DNA of 43,399 bases, from IMG/VR virus record IMGVR_UViG_3300025704_000045, positions 1 to 43,399 of that record. One strand, given 5' to 3'. The position numbers and the translations under genes were made by a program. The notes beneath the pieces are model-generated. The model searched no databases. It was given only the letters and a program-made list of their open reading frames with translations, and had not been told where the DNA came from. Positions within the stretch are counted from its first letter, which is position 1; each line of letters starts with the position of its first letter. Below, in pieces: positions 1-7,782 of the stretch. This DNA comes from a virus.

Positions 1-404
1 TCTAGTATTTCGATGCTAGTTTGGAATTTGTATGAGCCACTTGATACTGCACTTGACTGCTCGAAGAAATCGAACTGCTTTTGTAGCTGCTGACCGACAA
101 CTTTTTGTACGTTGTTGTTTGCATCTTCGCGTAGTGTAAGTGTAATTGGTTCCCATGTATGCTTACCTGCAAGATATGTTTTGCTGTTGTAAGCTTCAAT
201 TGTCATTTTTTCAAAACTTACGTTTGGACGAGTTACGTCCACTACTTGTCTTGAAATTTCTCTTGTACCATCTGGTCCACCAGTAGTACCAAAATTATCT
301 AGTAATACTCTAAAGCGATACTGTAGTTTAGGCATCAATAATGATGAGTTACTTCCAGCGCCTTCAGTAGGTACACTAATATTTTGTAAAGTTGTGATTG
401 GCAT
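1..404 (-). CDS. 19: Tail tube protein gp19, partial (C-terminus outside window)
   Basis: This is the tail tube subunit that forms the inner tube of the contractile tail. Translating back from the ATG at 402-404 gives an open frame of 134 codons running off the left edge. It starts MPITTLQNISVPTEG and contains PKLQYRFRVLLDNFG and KTYLAGKHTWEPITLTLRED, the pattern of T4-like tube proteins (T4 gp19 is 163 aa, so about four fifths may be present). An AGGAG ribosome site (411-415) lies six bases upstream and a late promoter at 422-428. It follows gp18 on the same strand, the usual T4 order 18-19. The identification comes from pattern and context, not a search. Confidence 0.85.
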   Translation of the reverse strand, partial: MPITTLQNISVPTEGAGSNSSLLMPKLQYRFRVLLDNFGTTGGPDGTREISRQVVDVTRPNVSFEKMTIEAYNSKTYLAGKHTWEPITLTLREDANNNVQKVVGQQLQKQFDFFEQSSAVSSGSYKFQTSIEIL

Positions 405-421
405 TATGTTCTCCTATACAG

Positions 422-428
422 TATTTAT
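422..428 (-). promoter_or_regulatory. T4-type late promoter for gp19
   Basis: On the minus strand the sequence reads CATAAATACTGTATAGGAG. ATAAATA is the T4-family late promoter element (T4 consensus TATAAATA), known to be read by the gp55 sigma factor with gp33 and gp45. It sits just upstream of the gp19 ribosome site, so the leader would be only a few bases. Confidence 0.75.
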
Positions 429-433
429 GCCTC

Positions 434-461
434 AATGAGTGGAGGTAAAACTCCACTCATT
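434..461 (-). terminator. Hairpin between gp18 and gp19
   Basis: A perfect 11-bp inverted repeat (434-444 against 451-461) with a 6-base loop lies just past the gp18 stop codon and just before the gp19 late promoter. There is no long U-tract, so it may be a weak terminator or an RNA-stabilising 3' end rather than a strong intrinsic terminator. Confidence 0.55.
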
Positions 462-472
462 ATGTGCGCATA

Positions 473-3400
473 TTATCCTAGTGCTGCAATTTCGCCTGTG
501 TTCTTAATACGCAACGGAATGTAAATAAATTCAATTGCTTTTACTGGCTCAATAGCAATGTCTAAGTATAGCTCATTTCTATCAATTCTTGCAGGTGTGT
601 TGTTTGATTCATCACACACTACTAAGAAGTCATAAAGTGCTCTTAGTGCTACTAGTTCTAGTAACAGTGCATCTGCTGCTGCTTTAACTTGATCACGTGT
701 GATCTTGTCATTTGGCTCAAACAAGTATGGTTTTGCCAACAGCTCTAGCTGTCCACGTAAGTAAACAGTTAGACGTGCTACGTTTACACGATCCAATGCA
801 CTTGCATTTCTTGCACGAGTCTTCTGTCCAAATACAACAAGTCCTGCACCACTAATAAATGTGATTGGGTTTATGCTGTTGCTGTACAATGTATCGCGCT
901 GTCCAGTGTTTAGTGCTACTGAAACAAATTCGCCTTCGCTATTAATGTAACCTGAACTTGTAGCATTGCTTACGCCACCACGTCTTGTACCTGCTGGAGC
1001 AAACCAGGGAAACGCAACTTGGTCGTTTAGTATAATAGTACGTAATGCCATGTGTGATGCTGGAACAACAATGTTATTACCTGCATTATCACTTGTAAAG
1101 CCTGCGCCATAATACATAGCCATGTACTCGTCAAAGCTAACTGCACCATTGTCGTTATCTTCTAGTGCTAGTTTAACGTTAGTTGCCCATTCATTCAATG
1201 AAGTTGCATCTGGTGTTAAACGTAATGGTGTGTCACCAATAACAAATGCTGTTAAGCGTCTATCATAGTTTAGTGTGATCATTTCACCAATTAGCTCTGG
1301 GTAACCTGGAGCTGCAATTAAGTTAAACTGACGACTTTCTTCGTCACGGATATCTTGGTTACTGTTAACAGTTGCTTGTAGTGCTTGTACAACACTCTTA
1401 CGCTGTGCGTGACGTCCAAAGCTTCCTGAACCATCTGCTTGGTTACCTGAATCAGTAACCCAACGATGTGGGTAGTAAGCTGCCATTGGAGCGCCAGCAT
1501 CTACGCCACCTTGACGAACGTTTTTAGCTGTTAAGTCAACATAGTTACGTTCAAAACGCTTAACGTTAAATCCGCTTCTGCGTAGATTCCATAGCAACAT
1601 ACCTTTTGGATATAGTGTAGGATCTGGTGCATCTGTGTCTAGATAATCACTTACTAGTAATTCTGCAATAGTTGCACTTGGTGCATCGTCTTTTGTGCCG
1701 CCTGTATCGCCATCACGTGCATCTGCAAATAGTACACCGTTTTCAGTTGTTTGATCTGCTTTATCCATTAAGATCCAACCACTTGCACCTGTTGCTGCAA
1801 TTGTTGGATTATACTTGTAAATTGCTGGATAATTTTCAACATCTGCTGTACTTACCCAAATATCGCCTTCTACTAGATTATTGCCGTTGTCTTGCTTAAT
1901 AGGTGCTGTTGCTGAAACCATCGGTCCTTCTGCGTTAGTTCCGCTATATGGACTTGAATCAGCTGATAAGCCAGTACCGCCAACATAGTTTAATCCAACC
2001 CATGTGTCGCCATTATGTACCATAATATCTACTTCGTCAACAACACTACTATACCATAATTGTCCGTGTGCAGGTAAACTTAATGGAACTGAACCAGATG
2101 CTGTGTAAGTTAGTGGCTTCCAGTTAGATGCTACTAATCCAGTTGCATTTGGTCCTACATACAAGTTTACTGTATTTGCTGCACTAAATCCGTATAATGC
2201 TAATCCACCGTCGGTGTCAACAATCTTAATGTCGCCGCCTAGTTTGTGCTGGATTACAACTCTATTTTGTGCGTCAACTAGTGCTATAACATTTGTTAAA
2301 CCTTTTGCATTAATTGCTGCTGCTAATAAATCTGCGTCAGTAGTTGCACCTGTAGTTATAACACTTACTGTTACAGGAGCAGTCATTGCTGCTGTGTTTG
2401 CTCTTGTTTCAGATAAAGTAAATGTATAAGTACCTGCTGCAACACTAGTAACTACTGTACCAGTAATGCTTGTTGCTCCTGCTGATGCTCTTGTAAAGAT
2501 TTTGTAGTTACCAATAGGATTAGCAAGTTCGTCTACATTAACATTAACATAAAGTGCTCCAGTTAATAAGTTTGTGCCACCGCCAGTTTTATCAAGCCCA
2601 TAAATTGCGCCTTGTGGCGTAGTGTAAAGTGGTGCTGTTACAGTTGACCATAGCTGTGTAGCTGTGCTGTACTGCTTAACACTCAGTTTTGCGCCACCGT
2701 TTGGTGTAGTTGTTTTAATCCAAACTGAGCCACTCGGTGCTGGTGTTGTGTCGCCTGATTTAAATTCAGGGACGCTAGTGTGTGGTGCTGGCTGTAGTCT
2801 CGGTGTACTATAGGTAGCTGCTGTAAGTCCTAAGTCTCCTAGCAAGTCGCCTGATCCGCCAGCTGCAATAGCAACTTTACTATCAGCTGTTCCGCCAGTT
2901 GATGCACTTAAACTATTGCCGTAAATTTCAATTGAACCATCAACTAGTGCTGCCGATACCCCTGCAATTCCTGCTGCATTAATAATTGAAACAAGATCTG
3001 CAATATTTGTTTCAGCACCTGTAAAGTTTACAGGAGTAGTATTAATTACTATTCCTTCACTTGCTGCACCTGCTGTTGTTAAGTCAGGGTTACTTGCTGT
3101 ACCGCGTGTAACTGCCCAACTTGCTTTCCAGTTGTCGCTGCCTACTTCTACCCAAGTGCCGCGATTTGTTAATCTTTGAGCTGTTGTACCGTAACCTGGT
3201 GTTTTGTAGTACAAACGGTTCATTGTATCGTTTGCGTCTACAGCATAGTCGCCAATTTGACCGATTGATGCTTTCGGCGCACTAGCTAAACCTGCGCTTA
3301 AATCAGTAACTACAGTTAATACTGTTGGTGTTTTTGCTGTAAATGTTTGGCCGCCTGTTACTGTAATTGCTGCGCTATTCCATTCGAGAATTCCAAAATT

Positions 3401-3826
3401 GCTTGTTGAAGTGTCAAACCAGTAAGCGCCATTTGCTGGATCGCCGCCTGGTGCTGATGCACTTGCTGTTAATTCTGCTGTGTCTAAATTAGCTCTTACA
3501 ACGTATACACGATTCGACACGCCTAGTGCTGAATAAGCAGCTTGTAAGCCATACTCATTAAGCTCGCCACCGTGGATCATATTGCCGTTGTTGTCGCTGT
3601 AAAATAAAGGGTCGCCAAATGTTTCACCAAGCTCTCGTTGACTAGTGATCAAATATGGTTTTCCTGCGTTTGCTGTAATTGTACCTGCTGCTGTTCCTGT
3701 CCCACTGCTTCTAGTTTTATTACTAGCAGTAGCAACAAAGATCATAGGTACCGTTCCAGCTGATGCTGGAGTGTAGAAACTTTCGTCAATTACATTGACT
3801 TCTACGCCTGGTGATACTAATGCCAT
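473..3826 (-). CDS. 18: Tail sheath protein gp18, enlarged
   Basis: This is the contractile tail sheath subunit. I place the start at the ATG at 3824-3826 (MALVSPGVEVNVIDESFY), with AGGAG six bases upstream; 21 extra in-frame residues further upstream have no ribosome site. The N-terminus has the typical sheath opening (SPGVEV..ID.S), and the last 400 or so residues (from about 716) carry the conserved sheath core, including LLWNLRRSGFNVKRFERNY, NPITFISGAGLVVFGQKT and DRVNVARLTVYLRG. At 1117 aa it is far longer than T4 gp18 (659 aa). The extra length is a Gly/Thr/Ala-rich middle (about 125-710) with repeated short Trp modules such as GDIWVSTAD, GAYWFDTSTSN and HGQLWYSSV. These probably form decoration domains on the outside of the sheath (inference). 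Confidence 0.92.
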   Translation of the reverse strand: MALVSPGVEVNVIDESFYTPASAGTVPMIFVATASNKTRSSGTGTAAGTITANAGKPYLITSQRELGETFGDPLFYSDNNGNMIHGGELNEYGLQAAYSALGVSNRVYVVRANLDTAELTASASAPGGDPANGAYWFDTSTSNFGILEWNSAAITVTGGQTFTAKTPTVLTVVTDLSAGLASAPKASIGQIGDYAVDANDTMNRLYYKTPGYGTTAQRLTNRGTWVEVGSDNWKASWAVTRGTASNPDLTTAGAASEGIVINTTPVNFTGAETNIADLVSIINAAGIAGVSAALVDGSIEIYGNSLSASTGGTADSKVAIAAGGSGDLLGDLGLTAATYSTPRLQPAPHTSVPEFKSGDTTPAPSGSVWIKTTTPNGGAKLSVKQYSTATQLWSTVTAPLYTTPQGAIYGLDKTGGGTNLLTGALYVNVNVDELANPIGNYKIFTRASAGATSITGTVVTSVAAGTYTFTLSETRANTAAMTAPVTVSVITTGATTDADLLAAAINAKGLTNVIALVDAQNRVVIQHKLGGDIKIVDTDGGLALYGFSAANTVNLYVGPNATGLVASNWKPLTYTASGSVPLSLPAHGQLWYSSVVDEVDIMVHNGDTWVGLNYVGGTGLSADSSPYSGTNAEGPMVSATAPIKQDNGNNLVEGDIWVSTADVENYPAIYKYNPTIAATGASGWILMDKADQTTENGVLFADARDGDTGGTKDDAPSATIAELLVSDYLDTDAPDPTLYPKGMLLWNLRRSGFNVKRFERNYVDLTAKNVRQGGVDAGAPMAAYYPHRWVTDSGNQADGSGSFGRHAQRKSVVQALQATVNSNQDIRDEESRQFNLIAAPGYPELIGEMITLNYDRRLTAFVIGDTPLRLTPDATSLNEWATNVKLALEDNDNGAVSFDEYMAMYYGAGFTSDNAGNNIVVPASHMALRTIILNDQVAFPWFAPAGTRRGGVSNATSSGYINSEGEFVSVALNTGQRDTLYSNSINPITFISGAGLVVFGQKTRARNASALDRVNVARLTVYLRGQLELLAKPYLFEPNDKITRDQVKAAADALLLELVALRALYDFLVVCDESNNTPARIDRNELYLDIAIEPVKAIEFIYIPLRIKNTGEIAALG

Positions 3827-3863
3827 GTTATTCTCCTGTTGGATGTTAGTGTTTTCTATACAG

Positions 3864-3870
3864 TATTTAT
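3864..3870 (-). promoter_or_regulatory. T4-type late promoter for gp18
   Basis: The minus strand reads AATAAATACTGTATAG about 40 bases upstream of the gp18 start. The ATAAATACTGTATAG core is identical to that before gp19. Confidence 0.75.
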
Positions 3871-3938
3871 TATAATAGACACAAAACACCTAGCATATAC
3901 CACAGAAAAAGGTACCAAAAAGGTGAGCTAAATACGAC

Positions 3939-4274
3939 ATGAGACCATTATGCAAGTGCGGGCTGCGTCCAGCTGCAATAAACTATAAAAAGAACAACAA
4001 AACTTACTATCGTAAACTGTGCGAAAAATGTTTACGCAACGGATTAGGTCACGGGATACCATTTTGGAAGCAGCGCGGGTACGAAAAGAAAAGCGTATGT
4101 GAAAAATGTGGATTTAAATCAAAGCATGACGAACAGTTTAACGTATTTCACATAGACGGTGACTTAGTTAATTGTCGGCCTAATAACTTAAAAACTATCT
4201 GTGCTAACTGTCAACGTATTATGCAAAAAGAAGGGGTACGTTGGAAACAGGGTGATTTACGACCTGACTTCTAA
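3939..4274 (+). CDS. Small HNH-type zinc protein
   Basis: A 111-aa basic protein with two Cys-pair sets (C5/C7 with C28/C31, and C54/C57 with C88/C91). The second set encloses an HNH-like core, FHIDGDLVNCRPNNLKTIC (H71, D73, N82/N83), matching the usual HID..N..NL..LC..C pattern of HNH endonucleases. It may be a homing-type or free-standing nuclease, or a DNA-binding relative. It is the only plus-strand gene between minus-strand gp18 and the dNMP kinase, overlapping the kinase end by 18 bp tail to tail, which fits insertion as a mobile free-standing gene. The ribosome site is weak (AAGGTGAG about 12 bases before ATG). A TAAATAC element at about 3929 may serve as promoter. Confidence 0.65.
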   Translation: MRPLCKCGLRPAAINYKKNNKTYYRKLCEKCLRNGLGHGIPFWKQRGYEKKSVCEKCGFKSKHDEQFNVFHIDGDLVNCRPNNLKTICANCQRIMQKEGVRWKQGDLRPDF

Positions 4275-4763
4275 GTAACACATTAGTCTATCTAAATTAA
4301 ATTTCAAATCATCTAATGTACCATTGTTGTCAATAGTATAATCTGCCATCCATTGTTCAAGACTCATACTGTCTTTTGATTCAGGAGGAAGATGATCGCT
4401 ACGATCAACCCAAATAGCATAATCAAACACACCAGTATTTTTCATAGCGTGGAATTCTTTTTTGTTTCTTAATCCGCAGTAGATATCATATTCGGCAAAC
4501 ATTTCTCTGCCCAAAGTTGCTGCGTCAGGTATATTATAATCACAAATAGCTTCGTACCATTCTTGACGATGATTGTGTCTATCAGCATAGCACTGTTCTT
4601 CGTCAGTGTACCCGTATTTGTCTTTTAGATCATTATAGATAAACAACTTGCTACAGAACTTACTACTGCTTTCAAAACTATAACCATATTTGTCGCGAAG
4701 CATTTCACATACAGTGTCTTTACCGTGTCTACCATGGCCAATAACTAATAGTTTCAGTTTCAT
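4257..4763 (-). CDS. 1: Deoxynucleoside monophosphate kinase (T4 gp1-like)
   Basis: A 168-aa P-loop kinase. The Walker A motif GHGRHGKDT lies at residues 9-17, and the AIWVDRSDHLPPESKDSMS region resembles the C-terminal part of T4 gp1-type dNMP kinases. These convert dNMPs (in T4 dTMP, dGMP and 5-hydroxymethyl-dCMP) to dNDPs for phage DNA synthesis in the cytoplasm. It is shorter than T4 gp1 (241 aa). The start is clear: AGGAG six bases before ATG. It has its own sigma70-type promoter (4786-4813), unlike its late-promoter neighbours, which fits an early gene of nucleotide metabolism. Other P-loop NMP kinases are possible, so the symbol is tentative. Confidence 0.75.
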   Translation of the reverse strand: MKLKLLVIGHGRHGKDTVCEMLRDKYGYSFESSSKFCSKLFIYNDLKDKYGYTDEEQCYADRHNHRQEWYEAICDYNIPDAATLGREMFAEYDIYCGLRNKKEFHAMKNTGVFDYAIWVDRSDHLPPESKDSMSLEQWMADYTIDNNGTLDDLKFNLDRLMCYLEVRS

Positions 4764-4785
4764 ATTGTTCTCCTATAATTATATT

Positions 4786-4813
4786 ATTATAACAGAACTT
4801 ATGTATTTGTCAA
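4786..4813 (-). promoter_or_regulatory. Consensus sigma70 promoter for dNMP kinase
   Basis: On the minus strand, TTGACA (4808-4813) and TATAAT (4786-4791) are both perfect matches, separated by 16 bp. The predicted transcription start is near 4779, giving a 16-base leader that contains the kinase ribosome site. The -35 element lies inside the last codons of the upstream methyltransferase gene. Confidence 0.75.
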
Positions 4814-5446
4814 CCTTGATTTATTCTTAATAATAAAGAAATTTGCGGCGCGAGTAATATGTTTGTATACATTTTTATCTTTAGAATATTCGTCAACTGC
4901 GTCAATTATTCCTTGGAACCTCGGTAGATAATCGTCGCCACATACAATCGAAACATTAGAAAATATTGATAACCATTGTTTCATAACTTCATATTCATGT
5001 CTATCATCGAGATATACTAAATCCCAATTGTTTGTAAATTCTTTACTTACAATCCAGTCATCGGAATCCATTTCCCAAACTGTTTTTATTATTTGTTGAT
5101 TAGGATGATATGATATAAACTTATCAAATATTTCTCTTTGTGTAGTGTTTCTTTTATTGCATTTCCAAATAAAACTTGCTATTATAGGATTTATTCTTTT
5201 ATAATTTGTATATTGACTTTTATGAAGCCACTTACTAGTTAAGCGAAAGTTATCTAATACACAATAAGTTGATGTAGGCGGTAGCGCATCTAACCAAGCC
5301 CAAGTACTTCTGCCATAGCCGCAACCTATTTCTAATACTCGAGGATTTTCTGGAAGCTCTGCTACTAAGTCTTTATATTCTCGATGCTGGATACTGTTAG
5401 TCCAGCCTGGGACGTCCAACGGCTTATTGATTTTGAGTTTTCTCAT
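4799..5446 (-). CDS. Class I SAM-dependent methyltransferase
   Basis: A 215-aa protein starting at the ATG at 5444-5446 (MRKLKINKPLD), with AAGGA seven bases upstream. SAM-binding motif I is VLEIGCGYGRS (37-47), followed by an acidic strand end (YCVLDNF) and the late motif DLVYLDDRHEYEVMKQWL, typical of class I methyltransferases of the Methyltransf_24 type. Substrates in this group are varied, often sugars or small molecules, so none is assigned. Its own late promoter (5476-5482) suggests expression with the virion genes. It is placed between gp13 and the kinase, away from the heptose cassette. The methyltransferase fold is likely; the role is unknown. Confidence 0.7.
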   Translation of the reverse strand: MRKLKINKPLDVPGWTNSIQHREYKDLVAELPENPRVLEIGCGYGRSTWAWLDALPPTSTYCVLDNFRLTSKWLHKSQYTNYKRINPIIASFIWKCNKRNTTQREIFDKFISYHPNQQIIKTVWEMDSDDWIVSKEFTNNWDLVYLDDRHEYEVMKQWLSIFSNVSIVCGDDYLPRFQGIIDAVDEYSKDKNVYKHITRAANFFIIKNKSRLTNT

Positions 5447-5475
5447 ACCTAGTCCTTTATAACACAAATACTAGA

Positions 5476-5482
5476 TATTTAT
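5476..5482 (-). promoter_or_regulatory. T4-type late promoter for methyltransferase
   Basis: The minus strand reads GAATAAATATCTAG, immediately downstream of the stop codon of the 78-aa gene and about 30 bases before the methyltransferase start. Confidence 0.65.
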
Positions 5483-5486
5483 TCAT

Positions 5487-5723
5487 TCAATCGTAACCTA
5501 ATACAGCAACTCGATTTATTTCTTCTGCTTCTCGTTCTGCCCATGCTTGCTCAAATCCATGTTCATACTGATCTAAGCATCCAGATTCATTATTCCACAA
5601 ACGTTTGAAATAACTTTCGTAATAACCTTCTACAATATCGTCTGGCTCTGATATGGGGATTAGGTGACCTTTAACTAACCAAAAAAGTCTGTTGGCTTCT
5701 TTTCTTACAAATGGACTGCACAC
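5487..5723 (-). CDS. Small protein of unknown function (78 aa)
   Basis: I do not recognise this family. The protein is acidic in its C-terminal half (Glu/Asp-rich) with many aromatic residues (FWLVKGHLIPISEPDD; YYESYFKRLWNN). There is no signal peptide or membrane segment. The start is a GTG (5721-5723) supported by an AAGGAG site seven bases upstream (5731-5736) and a late-promoter-like GTAAATAC at 5747-5753. It lies between gp13 and the methyltransferase on the same strand. Confidence 0.6.
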   Translation of the reverse strand: MCSPFVRKEANRLFWLVKGHLIPISEPDDIVEGYYESYFKRLWNNESGCLDQYEHGFEQAWAEREAEEINRVAVLGYD

Positions 5724-5746
5724 AATGTAACTCCTTTGTTATATTG

Positions 5747-5753
5747 TATTTAC
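5747..5753 (-). promoter_or_regulatory. Possible late promoter (GTAAATA variant)
   Basis: The minus strand reads TGTAAATACAATATAAC upstream of the 78-aa gene. It differs from the other late promoters by G instead of A at the first core base, so it may be weaker. Confidence 0.4.
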
Positions 5754-5789
5754 AGCATACGTAAATGTTAGCGTAAACTCGGGTGTTTT

Positions 5790-6548
5790 TTAGCCTATTA
5801 AGAATCCGTAGCCTGTACCACCTGAAACAGCCATACTAACTTCAACTTCTAGTTTTTCCATTTCAGCTTGTGCTTCTGCTTTTAAGCTATCGCCATTGAG
5901 TGTCGAGCCGCCTTGTGGACCGGCAATAGTAGCAAATTTACTACGTGCTTCGCCTAGCATATACTTACATGCTGCTAGTGTGTAATCTTTTAACCATTGC
6001 ACTGCAAGATAATCATTTAGTAATTCACTGTCAGGACGATAGTTATAGCAGTAAAGCAATAGTTCTTCTTCTGCTCTAGGACGCTGTAACAGCGTAAGTT
6101 TTTTGCTTGTGCTGCTCCATTTAAACTCAATAAAGCTGCCGAACATTCTACCTACTAATTCTTGGTGTTGGGAGAACATATCATATGTTGCTAATCCGCC
6201 AAGTTTAGATCCTGACAACAAATATGTATTTGTATAAGCCATGTTAAACGGTTCAAACAAACTGCCGCCGTCTCCGCCGCCAGTACGTGAACCAATTGAT
6301 CTACGGAATAGCTTACGCACTTCCATTACTTCGTTTGGTAATATATAATCATTTTGATCTACAACAGTTGTTAAGAACATATACGACTCTTCAACAGCAT
6401 TATCACTACGCTGTCTAAAACGGGTCAATGCCTTGTTAAGTGCAGTTTGATAGTGTATAGGGTCAAGTTCAACATCAACCATACCTCCGCCGAGGAATGT
6501 GTTAACATAATCGTATACTTCTTGTTTTTGTGTTGCTAAATCTGCCAT
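5790..6548 (-). CDS. 13: Neck / head-completion protein gp13
   Basis: A 252-aa protein. T4 gp13 (309 aa) works with gp14 to close the filled head and join it to the tail. Features seen are an N-terminal helical region with ELDPIHYQTALNKALTRFR, then FLTTVVDQNDYILPNEVMEV, and a C-terminal helix block with WLKDYTLAACKYMLGEARSK and AGPQGGSTLNGDSLKAEAQ. This is the pattern I know from neck proteins annotated gp13 in marine T4-like phages. The start is supported by GGAG seven bases before ATG and a late promoter (6565-6571). It is transcribed away from gp14, whereas in T4 genes 13 and 14 are collinear. Confidence 0.72.
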   Translation of the reverse strand: MADLATQKQEVYDYVNTFLGGGMVDVELDPIHYQTALNKALTRFRQRSDNAVEESYMFLTTVVDQNDYILPNEVMEVRKLFRRSIGSRTGGGDGGSLFEPFNMAYTNTYLLSGSKLGGLATYDMFSQHQELVGRMFGSFIEFKWSSTSKKLTLLQRPRAEEELLLYCYNYRPDSELLNDYLAVQWLKDYTLAACKYMLGEARSKFATIAGPQGGSTLNGDSLKAEAQAEMEKLEVEVSMAVSGGTGYGFLIG

Positions 6549-6564
6549 ATGAGTTCTCCAATAG

Positions 6565-6597
6565 TATTTATCGTAACTGCTATCTTAACGATAAATA
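6565..6597. promoter_or_regulatory. Divergent late promoter pair (gp13 / gp14)
   Basis: Two late promoters face away from each other: minus-strand GATAAATACTATTGGAG (core 6565-6571) for gp13 and plus-strand CGATAAATATACATAACG (core 6591-6597) for gp14-gp15. They form a 10-bp perfect inverted repeat, TATTTATCGT and ACGATAAATA, so the two sigma-binding sites are mirror images about 20 bp apart. Confidence 0.75.
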
Positions 6598-6609
6598 TAC
6601 ATAACGAAT

Positions 6610-6624
6610 AGGAGAATAGCTATC
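6610..6624 (+). promoter_or_regulatory. Ribosome binding site without an AUG (gp14)
   Basis: AGGAG (6610-6614) is followed after seven bases by ATC (6622-6624) in the gp14 frame. Other genes here place AUG or GUG six or seven bases after AGGAG. An ATA codon at 6616-6618 is in frame but only one base from AGGAG, and no in-frame ATG occurs until gp14's internal Met 25 codons downstream. Confidence 0.55.
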
Positions 6625-7782
6625 CCTCGCTTATCATTATACAAACCGGAACGCGGCAATGATTATCACTTTTTGGATCGACAGATTCAAGAGATGTTTA
6701 CTGTCGGCGGTACAGATATTAATATCCACAAGTTCCTTGGTGCAGAAAATCCCGCTGTCGGCGAAGGAACTGCTGACCAGCCGACATACGATGCTGTAAA
6801 AGAAACCAACATACAAGACTTACTGTTCTTAGAAAATAGAGACAGAAAGTATGATCCCGACGTTTACAATATTCGCGGCATTTATAATGTCCAGGATATA
6901 GACTTTGATCTTAGTGCGTTTGGACTATTTTTAAGTAATGATACACTTATGTTAACTATACATATTAATAGTTCAGTTAAAACTCTAGGTAGAAAAATTA
7001 TGTCAGGTGATGTAATTGAACTGCCACATCTAAAAGATGAATATGCTCTTAATGATTACAGTTTCGCACTCAAAAGATTTTATGTTGTAGAAGATGTAAA
7101 TCGTGCAGCAGAAGGATTTAGTCAAACTTGGTATCCGCATTTATATCGCTTAAAATTAAAGCAAATTTATGATGGTCAAGAATACGCAGAAATATTAGAC
7201 TTACCTGCAGAAGAAGGAAGTGACAATACTCTACGTGATTTATTATCAACATATGAAAAAGAAATGCAGATTTCTAATGCTGTGGTTGCACAAGCAGAAG
7301 CTGATGCTCCTAAAAGCGGATATGACATTAGTCACTATTATACAGTAAGTACAAATGACGACGGCAGTGTTGCACTACAAACAGCAGACGACACTGACAT
7401 TGAAGCAAGTAATATAGACAGAACTACAGACGAAGTTACAAGTAGACCAGAACGTGAAGGATATACAGGTTACTTAGTTGGTACTGGTGATGCTGCTCCT
7501 AATGGGGCGCCGTTTGGTTTTGGTATAGGGTTTCCTACTAACAATGAAGAAGGTGATTATTTCTTACGTACAGACTTTTTACCAAATAGAATGTTTAGAT
7601 ATGATGGAACAAGGTGGGTTAAAGTGCAGGATGATATTAGAATGTCTCTAAGCAACACGCTTGAAAGACAAACATATAAAACTACATTTATTAATAATAA
7701 TAAAACTAGTCAAATCGACGGCGAAACTGTTCAAGAAAGACAGAGTTTGTCTAAAGCACTTCGTCCAAAGGCAGATAATTAA
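6622..7782 (+). CDS. 14: Neck protein gp14
   Basis: T4 gp14 (256 aa) forms the neck with gp13. I start it at the ATC at 6622, because the frame upstream of the first listed start (TTG, 6673) encodes a convincing gp14 N-terminus, PRLSLYKPERGNDYHF, followed by DRQIQEMFTVGGTDINIHKF. Further features are YDPDVYNIRGIYNV, SGDVIELPHLKDEYALNDYS and a C-terminal extension of about 200 residues with a GDYFLRTD..FRYDGTRWVKV module. The AGGAG site at 6610 fits the ATC and not the TTG. The stop overlaps the gp15 start (TAATG). Identity as gp14 is likely; the start codon is uncertain. Confidence 0.78.
   Translation: MPRLSLYKPERGNDYHFLDRQIQEMFTVGGTDINIHKFLGAENPAVGEGTADQPTYDAVKETNIQDLLFLENRDRKYDPDVYNIRGIYNVQDIDFDLSAFGLFLSNDTLMLTIHINSSVKTLGRKIMSGDVIELPHLKDEYALNDYSFALKRFYVVEDVNRAAEGFSQTWYPHLYRLKLKQIYDGQEYAEILDLPAEEGSDNTLRDLLSTYEKEMQISNAVVAQAEADAPKSGYDISHYYTVSTNDDGSVALQTADDTDIEASNIDRTTDEVTSRPEREGYTGYLVGTGDAAPNGAPFGFGIGFPTNNEEGDYFLRTDFLPNRMFRYDGTRWVKVQDDIRMSLSNTLERQTYKTTFINNNKTSQIDGETVQERQSLSKALRPKADN

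Noticed and set aside
3827-3889. Upstream in-frame start adding 21 residues to gp18
   Set aside because: The added residues cover the late promoter and ribosome site; AGGAG is correctly spaced for the ATG at 3826.
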